A stretch of DNA of 64,000 bases from CAIKBL01 sp964555355 (GTDB lineage Bacteria; Pseudomonadota; Gammaproteobacteria; Ga0077536), in the NCBI GenBank assembly GCA_964555355.1, contig CAZKRY010000005.1, forward strand, positions 186,001 through 250,000. The letters are read 5' to 3'. The translations under genes were made by a program, and so were the position numbers. Under the pieces are notes generated by a model. It was not told where the DNA came from and ran no database searches. It saw nothing but the letters and a program-made list of their open reading frames with translations. This document shows, in pieces, positions 50,256 to 57,958 of this stretch. Position 1 is the first letter of the stretch, and every line of letters starts with the position of its first letter.

Positions 50256-52184
50256 ATGGGGTTATTGGTCAATATCGACAATGGTGGAACCTTTACCGAC
50301 GTTTGCATCAGCGACGGCAAGCGGAGCGTACACGCGAAGTCCACCACCACGCCGCATGATTTAACGCAGTGTTTCATCGAAGCTTTGAAACGCGGCTCGC
50401 GCGATTTATACGGCGAAGAGGATCTCGGGCGTTTGGTTCGTGAAACAGATTGTCTTCGGTACTCCACCACCTCCGGTACCAATGCGGTGGTCGAACATAA
50501 AGGGACTCCAGTCGCCCTGCTCGTGGAAGCGGGCGAAGAAACACAGGTCTACGGTGCGCTAGCGGAGTTTGGCGTGAGCGAATTATGGCAGGCCATGGTG
50601 CCCCATCGCCCAAGCGGCATCGCTGTCACCGCAACCGGCAGCATCGATGATCATGAGTTGACGCGCACGATTAATCAGTTGTTATCCGTTGGCGCGCAAC
50701 GACTGGTGGTGTGTTTGCGCACGGCCGCCGCGGAGCAAAGTGTCAAAGCAGCCTTGCTCGATCGTTACCCGCGTCATTTGCTGGGTGCGATTCCGTTTCT
50801 TATCTCGACCGAACTTGTCGAGGAGTCCTCAATTACCCGCCGGCTCGCGACCGCCGTCATCAACTCCTATCTCCATCCCGGGATGGAGCATTTTCTTTAT
50901 AGCGCGGAGAATTTCTGTAAGAGCCAACACTTAAAGCGGCCCTTGCTGATTTTCCGTAACGACGGCGATTCCGCGCGGGTGGCAAAAACCACCGCGATTA
51001 AAACTTGGGGTTCCGGCCCGCGCGGCGGTCTGGAAGGCGCGGTGGCTTACGCCAAACTGTACGGGTTGGAAACGGTCCTTGCGGTGGATATCGGCGGCAC
51101 CACCACCGATGTCTCGGTCGTACAAGGCGGGTGCGTCTCCTTATTACCTTATGGCGTCGTTGATACCTTACCAACGTCTTTCCCGCTCCCAAAATTGCAG
51201 AGCTTTGGCATCGGCGGTAGCTCCATCGTGCAGGTGGTCGCGGGTGAAATGCAGATTGGTCCTGAAAGCGTGGGCGCGGTACCTGGACCTGCTTGTTTCG
51301 GCCGCGGCGGCACCCATGCGACGTTAACCGATGCGCTTTTGGTCGCCGGTATTCTCGACGGCGAGCGCTATCTCGGCGGTGAGCTCAAGCTCGATCGCGA
51401 ACGCGGCGCGCAGGCGATCATGGCGCAAGTGGGTACTCCATTAGGCCTTGATCTCGAACGCGCCGCCGGTGCCATCATCAGCGGCTTCCAAACGCAGGTT
51501 GGTCAGCAGCTCTCTAAAATATTGATCGAACGTGGCGCGTCGCCCGCGCGTACCGCGCTCTTGGCGTTTGGCGGCGGCGGTCCGATCATCGCCTCCGGGA
51601 TTGCGAAAGCGATTGGCATCGGCCAAGTGATCGTGCCCAGACTTGCCTCCGTATTCAGCGCGTTTGGGATCGGATTTAGCCATCTTGCACACGAATATCA
51701 GACGCAAGTTAACGAGACCACCGCGTCCCAGTTACCGCAACTCAAAGCGGAATTAACGGCCCGCGCGCGCCGTGACATGGCCGGCGAAGGGGTCGATCCG
51801 GCGCAGTGCCGGTACGACTTCTCGTTGTGGGCGGCCAACGCCGACGGCGTGCAAGAAACGCCGCTGCGCGGGGATGGCGTCAAATTCGATAGCAACGCCG
51901 AATCGCGCCTAACCTTGAAAGCGGTTTTCGAATTGCCGGCAAGTGCGCTGATCGCGGACACTGCCGCGCTTCAAGGCGCACCGCCGCAGCATGGCACCAC
52001 CCAGATTTCGATGTCCGGCGCAGCGATGTTACCGACCTTTCATGACGGCGATTTACAACCCGGTCATACGCTGCACGGACCGTGTCTGCTGAAAGGCGAT
52101 TACCTAACCTGTTTGTTGGATGCTGGGTGGCGCTTGCGTGTCACCAGTAATCAAGACCTCGTCCTTGAGGAGTCCACGCGATGA
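50256..52184 (+). CDS. HyuA-type subunit of an acetophenone-carboxylase-like enzyme (ApcA-like)
   Basis: A 642-residue ASKHA subunit with NIDNGGTFTDVCIS (about 6-19), YSTTSGTNAVVEHKG, VLAVDIGGTTTDVSVV (about 270-285), SFGIGGSSIVQV and AFGGGGPIIASGIAKAIGIG. The sequence is shorter than typical HyuA (about 690) and clearly more distant from the two other loci. It is the first gene of five; the next starts inside its last codon (ATGA overlap). In the Aromatoleum acetophenone carboxylase the first gene encodes a HyuA-like ApcA of similar size. Its role is ATP-dependent activation. AGGAG precedes the ATG. Confidence 0.85.
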   Translation: MGLLVNIDNGGTFTDVCISDGKRSVHAKSTTTPHDLTQCFIEALKRGSRDLYGEEDLGRLVRETDCLRYSTTSGTNAVVEHKGTPVALLVEAGEETQVYGALAEFGVSELWQAMVPHRPSGIAVTATGSIDDHELTRTINQLLSVGAQRLVVCLRTAAAEQSVKAALLDRYPRHLLGAIPFLISTELVEESSITRRLATAVINSYLHPGMEHFLYSAENFCKSQHLKRPLLIFRNDGDSARVAKTTAIKTWGSGPRGGLEGAVAYAKLYGLETVLAVDIGGTTTDVSVVQGGCVSLLPYGVVDTLPTSFPLPKLQSFGIGGSSIVQVVAGEMQIGPESVGAVPGPACFGRGGTHATLTDALLVAGILDGERYLGGELKLDRERGAQAIMAQVGTPLGLDLERAAGAIISGFQTQVGQQLSKILIERGASPARTALLAFGGGGPIIASGIAKAIGIGQVIVPRLASVFSAFGIGFSHLAHEYQTQVNETTASQLPQLKAELTARARRDMAGEGVDPAQCRYDFSLWAANADGVQETPLRGDGVKFDSNAESRLTLKAVFELPASALIADTAALQGAPPQHGTTQISMSGAAMLPTFHDGDLQPGHTLHGPCLLKGDYLTCLLDAGWRLRVTSNQDLVLEESTR

Positions 52185-52549
52185 GCGCCCCCAGAGTTGC
52201 AATCACTGAATATCTCGAAATCGATCTAAGCACCGAGCGCTGGCATTGTCGCAGTTGCGGACATGACATCGCTTCCGCGCGCGGCAACTATAAAGAAGGA
52301 CTACTCGTATACAACCGAGATCCGCGTGAAGTGCATCACCCGATCTTGGACGAGAGTTATCCCTTTTCATACGCGCCGGATCCCGAGTGGTGCCGCATCA
52401 TTGAGTTTTACTGTCCAAGTTGCGGCACGCTGATCGAAAACGAATACCTGCCGCCCGGCCATCCCATTACCCACGACATCGAACTTGATATCGACGGCTT
52501 GAAGGCGCGTCACGCCAACACCAAAGGAGCGCACAATGCGGCGGGTTAG
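52181..52549 (+). CDS. Small zinc-binding gamma subunit of a ketone-carboxylase-like enzyme (ApcB-like)
   Basis: The 122-residue protein has two CxxC pairs, C23-x2-C26 (HCRSCGHD) and C78-x2-C81 (YCPSCGTL), which together would hold a zinc ion, as in the gamma subunits of acetone carboxylase (PF08882) and acetophenone carboxylase. The middle holds YPFSYAPDPEW. It overlaps the first HyuA by 4 bp and the second HyuA by 14 bp. The tight coupling and its place as second gene match apcB. Structural subunits of this kind cap the ATPase/carboxylase core. Confidence 0.85.
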   Translation: MSAPRVAITEYLEIDLSTERWHCRSCGHDIASARGNYKEGLLVYNRDPREVHHPILDESYPFSYAPDPEWCRIIEFYCPSCGTLIENEYLPPGHPITHDIELDIDGLKARHANTKGAHNAAG

Positions 52550-54659
52550 TGTCGATATCGGCGGAACGTTCACCGATTGTTTTCTAGCCTTCGATAATAC
52601 CTATGTCGAAGCCAAAGCGCTGACCACGCATCACAATCTGGCCGCCGGATTCATGGAGGCGCTGACGAAGGCGTGTGGCGATTTGGGAAAATCGGTCCGC
52701 GAAGTTTTGAGTTCGGTCGATGCCGTGCGCTACGGCACGACGCTCGGTACAAATTCGTTGATCCAACGCAACGGGCCGCGCGTCGGTTTGATCACCACCG
52801 CGGGATTCGAGTCGTCCGTCCCGTTGATGCGCGCACGTGGCTACGGCGATGGTTTGTCGGACGCCGAACAGACCGACTTGCCGGCAGCGAATCGTCCGGC
52901 GCCGCTCGTGCCAATCAGTCTAATCGTCGGCGTGGAGGAACGCATCGATTACAAAGGGACCCCCGTATTGCCGGTCAACGAAGACAATGTCCGCCGCCAG
53001 GTTCGCCGCTTGGTTGACCAAGGCGCGCAGGCATTTGTCGTTGCGCTGATTAATGCCGTAGTCAATCCGGCGCACGAAAAAGAAGTCGAACGCATCATCC
53101 TGAGCGAGTATCCAACTTTCGTGTTGGGCGCGATCCCGATCGTGCTCTCGCACCGGGTGGCCGGTCGCAAAGCCGAGTATTCGCGCACGATGTCGGCGGT
53201 GCTCGATGCGTATTTGCACGATCAGATGTATCACGGCATGTCGTCGCTCGAAATTGTGCTCAGGCAAAACGGCTACGCACGGCCGATGCTACTGGTCCAT
53301 AACACCTCCGGCATGGCGCAGTTGAATTCGACGCACGCGCTGCAGACGATCCATTCCGGCCCTGTCGCCGGACTCGAAGCATCGAACTACATTTCCGAGC
53401 AATTCAAAGAGCCAAACATCATTGCCACCGATATGGGCGGCACGAGTTTCGATATCGGCCTTGTTACGTCGGACGGTGTGAAGTTCTACGACTTCAATCC
53501 AGTGATCGACCGCTGGTTGGTCAGCACGCCGATGACCTACTTGCACACCATCGGCGCCGGCGGCGGCTCGATCGCGCGGTTCGATAGGATGTGGGGCTCG
53601 ATTGAAGTAGGGCCAGAAAGCGCGGGTTCTGATCCGGGACCGGCGTGTTATGGCCGCGGTGGTAAATTGCCGACGACCACCGACGCGAATCTCGTGCTCG
53701 GCTACCTCGACCAGGACAACTACGCCGGCGGCTCAATCAAGATCAACAAACGTCGCGCCGAGCGTGCGATTGAAGAGTACGTCGCGAAGCCTTCCGGCAT
53801 GTCGGTATTGGATGCCGCGAAAGCCATCAAACGCAAAGTCGACGCCAATATGGCAACCGCGATTTTCAAAGAAGTGGCGGTCAAGGGTTATAACCCGAAG
53901 AACTTCGTGTTGTTGAGTTACGGCGGCGGCGGCCCGATCCACGCCTGCGGGTATGCATCGAAGATCGGGATCTCGCGCGTGTTGATTCCACCGTTTAGCT
54001 CGGTGTTTTCCGCGCTTGGTGCCGGCAACATGAATGCGTTGCACATCCATGAGAAGTCCTTGTATCTCATGTTGTACGACGCGACCCAACGCAAGATGCT
54101 GGAGTCGTTCGATGTCTTCAATGCCACGGTCGAGGAACTTGAAGTGCGGGGGCGCGAGGATCTGGAGCGGCAAGGCATCGCGCCTTCGGATATCAAAACG
54201 CGCGTCGAACTTGATATGCGCTACGGCAATCAGCTGGCGCAGATCGGGGTCACCAGTCCGTTGCGCCGACTCACCTCGATGCGCGATGTCATTACCCTGC
54301 TCGATCGCTTCAGCGTTAATTACGCGCAACGTTTTGGCGAAGGGAGTCAGGCGCCGGAAGCCGGTGTGCGCGTCAATGTCATCCGCGTGGTGTCGTACGT
54401 CGAACACCAGCGCTTGAACCTTGAGCGCTCGCACAAGGTTAGCCCGGCAACACCGACCCCACGCACACAACGGGAATGCTGGTTCCCTGACATGCAAGAG
54501 TCGGCGATGACTGCCGTCTATGACTATGACGCGGTGAAGGAAGGCATGCAGATCAAGGGACCCGCGCTGGTTGAGACGCCACGCACCACGTATTTGATTG
54601 AGCCAGGCTGGACACTCACGATGGGCTTATCGGGCTCGGCGTGGCTTGTGCGCGATTGA
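52536..54659 (+). CDS. Second HyuA-type subunit (ApcC/AcxA-like)
   Basis: A 707-residue HyuA with VDIGGTFTDCFLAF (about 5-18), VRYGTTLGTNSLIQRNG, IATDMGGTSFDIGLV (about 289-303), HTIGAGGGSIARF and LLSYGGGGPIHACGYASKIG. It is of the length and type of the acetone carboxylase beta subunit AcxA and acetophenone carboxylase ApcC. The overlap of 14 bp with the small subunit and the gap of 26 bp to the HyuB indicate one operon. AAAGGAG precedes the ATG inside the previous gene. ATP hydrolysis to phosphorylate the ketone enolate is the family model. Confidence 0.87.
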   Translation: MRRVSVDIGGTFTDCFLAFDNTYVEAKALTTHHNLAAGFMEALTKACGDLGKSVREVLSSVDAVRYGTTLGTNSLIQRNGPRVGLITTAGFESSVPLMRARGYGDGLSDAEQTDLPAANRPAPLVPISLIVGVEERIDYKGTPVLPVNEDNVRRQVRRLVDQGAQAFVVALINAVVNPAHEKEVERIILSEYPTFVLGAIPIVLSHRVAGRKAEYSRTMSAVLDAYLHDQMYHGMSSLEIVLRQNGYARPMLLVHNTSGMAQLNSTHALQTIHSGPVAGLEASNYISEQFKEPNIIATDMGGTSFDIGLVTSDGVKFYDFNPVIDRWLVSTPMTYLHTIGAGGGSIARFDRMWGSIEVGPESAGSDPGPACYGRGGKLPTTTDANLVLGYLDQDNYAGGSIKINKRRAERAIEEYVAKPSGMSVLDAAKAIKRKVDANMATAIFKEVAVKGYNPKNFVLLSYGGGGPIHACGYASKIGISRVLIPPFSSVFSALGAGNMNALHIHEKSLYLMLYDATQRKMLESFDVFNATVEELEVRGREDLERQGIAPSDIKTRVELDMRYGNQLAQIGVTSPLRRLTSMRDVITLLDRFSVNYAQRFGEGSQAPEAGVRVNVIRVVSYVEHQRLNLERSHKVSPATPTPRTQRECWFPDMQESAMTAVYDYDAVKEGMQIKGPALVETPRTTYLIEPGWTLTMGLSGSAWLVRD

Positions 54660-54685
54660 CCGTCTAACGAATAGAGGTATGCACC

Positions 54686-56923
54686 ATGGGTGGTGATCAA
54701 GAAAAGTCGATTATCGAGAAGTTTCTCGAAGACAACGTGCTCTTCCTAGGCCCCGATCCGGCGATTATGGAAGACCATCGGGTCGTTCCGACCACGCCGC
54801 GCGAAGCGGCTGCACTCGCCAAGTTTTCGGATCCGGATCAGATCAATCTCGTGCGCCACAAGCTGCAGACCGCCTGCAACGAATCGTTCGATATGGTTGA
54901 GCAAATGGGCGCGGCGCCCGGCGCCAAATGGGGCGATCTCATCTCGGGCGTGTGGACCGCGAACGGCGATCTCGCACTAGCCAGCATGGGCGGCGTGTTG
55001 ATCTTCTCGGTCCTGACCCAACATCCGGTCAAGTTCATCCTGAAGTATTGGAAAGACGAACCAACCGTCGGCTTGAAAGATGGTGACATCTTCATGCACA
55101 ACGACGCGCGCTACGGAAATATTCACAATACCGATCAAAGCTTGGTCATTCCGGTTTATCACAACGGGGAGTTGATCTGCTTCACCGGCGCCATCGTGCA
55201 CGAAGGCGAGAACGGCGCGATTGAACCCGGCGGCATGCCGTCCGCGGCGGAATCGCCGTATGACGAAGGGTTGAAAATGTCGCCGATTAAAGTCGGCGAG
55301 AATTACGAATTCAAACGCGATTTGATGACCTTTCTGCAAAATTCGGTGCGCGAACCGAAACTGCAGCTGGAAGGCATGAAATCCAAACTATTCGCCGCGA
55401 TGCGCATGAAGGCGCGTGTCGATGAAGCGATCGCCGAGTACGGCGTGGACGCGGTGGTCGCGACACTGCGCAAAACGCTGACCGATACGGAAGCCGAAGT
55501 ACGCCGGCGCCTCCGCGCGTGGCCGGATGGCAAGGTCCGCACCAATGTATTTGCGGACGGCACGTTGCGCGAGAATTGCCTCATTCGGATCCGCCTCGAA
55601 CTCGATAAGCGGGACGATCAACTCATCATCGATTTCCGCGGCTCGTCGCCGGAGTTTTTGAATCGCCCCAATAACACCGTGCTCGCCTCGCTGAAAGGCA
55701 TGCTCGCACAGGAATTTCTAAGCTTCGTGTGGCCGGACCTGCCGCGTAATCAAGCCGTGTTCGCGCCGATGACGGTATTAACCGATAAGCGCTCCACGTT
55801 GAACTGTTCGCCGGACGCGCCGAATGCGCAGAGCATGATGACGTTTTTCCCTGGCTTCACGGCGATCCAAATCGGCGTGCCGAAGTATCTCTACAGCTCA
55901 AGCCATCGTGCCACCGACGTCATCGCCGGTTGGTACAACATGATCGTTACCTTCATATACGGCGGCGTGAATCAATATGGCGAGTTGGTGGGCAATGTAT
56001 GCGCGGATTTAAACGGCATGGGCGGTGCCGCGCGTTGGAATCGCGATGGTGAACATTCGCTCGCGCCGATTTTTGCGCCGATGGCGGACATCGGCGAACA
56101 GGAGTTGATCGAAGAAGAAGTGCCGCTCATCAAAATTGTGCCGCATCGGCTCATGAAAGACGCCGAGGGTTTCGGCAAGTACCGTGGCGGCCATGGTTAC
56201 CAACAGATCGCCACCATGAAGGACACCTCGATGTGGGGCTTCATGTGCTGCAGTATCGGCTCCAAGTTTCCAACTACCTATGGGATTTTCGGCGGCTATG
56301 CGCCCGGAACCTTGCCGCTGTGCAAAGTGCGTGGCGTGAATGTCTTTGAGGTTATGCAAGACAACCGTGAGCTGCTTCGTTACACCATCCCGCAAATCAT
56401 GAATGAAAAGCCGTTCAAGGGCGCGACGTACTCAACGCATCACATGGGCTTGCAGCTCGAGTTCGCGAAACCGGGTGAGCTATACATGATTACGCAGGGC
56501 GGCGGCGGTGGTTACGGCGATGTGCTCGATCGCGATCCGGCGCTGGTCGCCAAGGATTATTTGGACGAACTCATTTCCATGCGCAGCGCACGCAATATCT
56601 ACCATGTGGTGCTCGATGAAAACACCGGTGCGGTCGACGTCGCCGCGACTGAAGCCGCGCGCAAGGCGGAACGCGAAGCGCGCAAGCGGCGCGGCAAGCC
56701 CTACGCGGAATTCATCAAAGAATGGGAAACCGCCGAGCCGCCGCGTGGCGTACCGTTCTATGGGTCGTGGAAGGATCGCAAATTGCTGTATCGCGGCTCG
56801 GTCGACGACACCTGCCAGGCGGACGCCATCGTGCCAGTGATGATGCCGAATCCTAAGGACGTCCGCATCGCCGAACTCGAAGCGGAGTTGGCGGCTTACC
56901 GGGCAAAGCCCGCGCGTAATTAA
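54686..56923 (+). CDS. HyuB-type subunit of a ketone-carboxylase-like enzyme (ApcD/AcxB-like)
   Basis: The 745-residue protein is longer than the HyuB proteins of the other loci (600-610) and matches the 740-775 residue carboxylase subunits AcxB and ApcD. The metal-binding neighbourhood is DIFMHNDARYGNIHNTDQ (about 132-149, His-Asn-Asp and His). Near the end, TQGGGGGYGDVLDRDP is the usual glycine-rich segment, followed by a charged coiled C-terminus (IAELEAELAAYRAKP). AcxB of acetone carboxylase binds Mn here. It is translated from an ATG with GAGGT upstream. Confidence 0.88.
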   Translation: MGGDQEKSIIEKFLEDNVLFLGPDPAIMEDHRVVPTTPREAAALAKFSDPDQINLVRHKLQTACNESFDMVEQMGAAPGAKWGDLISGVWTANGDLALASMGGVLIFSVLTQHPVKFILKYWKDEPTVGLKDGDIFMHNDARYGNIHNTDQSLVIPVYHNGELICFTGAIVHEGENGAIEPGGMPSAAESPYDEGLKMSPIKVGENYEFKRDLMTFLQNSVREPKLQLEGMKSKLFAAMRMKARVDEAIAEYGVDAVVATLRKTLTDTEAEVRRRLRAWPDGKVRTNVFADGTLRENCLIRIRLELDKRDDQLIIDFRGSSPEFLNRPNNTVLASLKGMLAQEFLSFVWPDLPRNQAVFAPMTVLTDKRSTLNCSPDAPNAQSMMTFFPGFTAIQIGVPKYLYSSSHRATDVIAGWYNMIVTFIYGGVNQYGELVGNVCADLNGMGGAARWNRDGEHSLAPIFAPMADIGEQELIEEEVPLIKIVPHRLMKDAEGFGKYRGGHGYQQIATMKDTSMWGFMCCSIGSKFPTTYGIFGGYAPGTLPLCKVRGVNVFEVMQDNRELLRYTIPQIMNEKPFKGATYSTHHMGLQLEFAKPGELYMITQGGGGGYGDVLDRDPALVAKDYLDELISMRSARNIYHVVLDENTGAVDVAATEAARKAEREARKRRGKPYAEFIKEWETAEPPRGVPFYGSWKDRKLLYRGSVDDTCQADAIVPVMMPNPKDVRIAELEAELAAYRAKPARN

Positions 56924-56928
56924 CCGCG

Positions 56929-57768
56929 ATGGTCGACTCTTTGCTACGTGAGTTTTTGGACGGCCGACGCGCGCAGCTGCTGTGGATCGAATATGCGGAG
57001 TACGCGCACCACGTGTTTGCCGGTGACGCGGCCGATTGGTTCATTCAATCGAGCCGCTACGCGAACACGATCCTGCAGGCGCAAAAGGCGATCCGGTCGG
57101 ACGTATTGACGTTTGATCTTGCGGCGAGCGGCCTTGCGCTGAGTGCACTTGACGACCCGCCGGTGGCGCGCGCGCGACAAATCCTAACCTCGCCAACGGG
57201 CCTGCGTTTTGCCGCGGAGTGCCTGGACGCTTTGGGACACCGGCTTGGCGATTCGATTGACATCGTGCTGCGTGTGCCAACGCCGCTCGATTTACTCAAT
57301 CGTTGTAGTTTTTCGGACGACGCCGACTTTGATTTATTGGACGACCTGAGTGCGCTCGTGACGGCAACCTTGCGCGAATTCTCCGGACGGCGGATCGCCG
57401 GCGTTTTGTTGCAGCGCGACTCGCCACTAGCGCTTAGCGCTGACGAGGAAGACGCTTACGCACCCATTCTGAACGCCGCGAGTCACTACGGATGGGCGCG
57501 CGGGTTTGCGGTCACGGCAGCCTTTGCCCAGCACGCTCAGGTCCCGGCGGATGCCGACTTCCTGCTCTGCGGCGAGTTGACGCAATCGGAAATGGAGGCT
57601 CGGCGAGGCTTGGGCCACCACTTGGGGGGAGGCTTGACAGATCGGGTGTGGCAGGGCGAGACCCCCGCGCCCGCCTTTCAACAGGGCGGTCTCCTCTACG
57701 GTCAAGTGCCCCCATCCGCGAACCCGGAAACGGTCTTAGCCGTTTGTGCCGCACTTGCTGGCAGCTGA
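56929..57768 (+). CDS. Fifth subunit of an acetophenone-carboxylase-like operon (ApcE-like)
   Basis: The 279-residue protein starts 5 bp after the HyuB stop, without an obvious ribosome site, and so is probably translationally coupled. I recognise no catalytic motif. The order HyuA, small zinc protein, HyuA, HyuB, about 30-kDa protein is the order of apcABCDE in Aromatoleum, where ApcE is a separate component needed for carboxylase activity with the core complex. Visible features are a helical N-terminal half (RYANTILQAQKAIRSDVLTF), VLLQRDSP, and a glycine-rich GLGHHLGGGL. Assignment to ApcE rests mainly on position and size. Confidence 0.6.
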   Translation: MVDSLLREFLDGRRAQLLWIEYAEYAHHVFAGDAADWFIQSSRYANTILQAQKAIRSDVLTFDLAASGLALSALDDPPVARARQILTSPTGLRFAAECLDALGHRLGDSIDIVLRVPTPLDLLNRCSFSDDADFDLLDDLSALVTATLREFSGRRIAGVLLQRDSPLALSADEEDAYAPILNAASHYGWARGFAVTAAFAQHAQVPADADFLLCGELTQSEMEARRGLGHHLGGGLTDRVWQGETPAPAFQQGGLLYGQVPPSANPETVLAVCAALAGS

Positions 57769-57899
57769 GGCGGAATGGGCGGGCGTTTCGCGCTATCGAC
57801 TCCATTCGCTTGCTGTGTTAGAAAGCGTCGTCTGCGGTATCCACAATAATTAGATCTAACTTTCGTGCTCAGGGCTTCCCACCAGCGTCCGCACGGCAT

Positions 57900-57927
57900 C
57901 TGACCGCCTACCGGATCCCGCGATAAT
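57900..57927 (+). promoter_or_regulatory. Candidate sigma-70 promoter of the first RND permease
   Basis: CTGACC (57900-57905), 16-bp spacer, GATAAT (57922-57927), ending 31 bp before the ATG at 57959. Four and five of six bases fit the consensus. Confidence 0.45.
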
Positions 57928-57958
57928 GCATCGAGATTGAATTTCTTAAGAGGAAAGC

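Noticed and set aside
57850..57859. Palindrome TTAGATCTAA as a regulatory site.
   Set aside because: Too short and AT-rich to separate from chance in a 190-bp intergenic gap, with no second copy seen.
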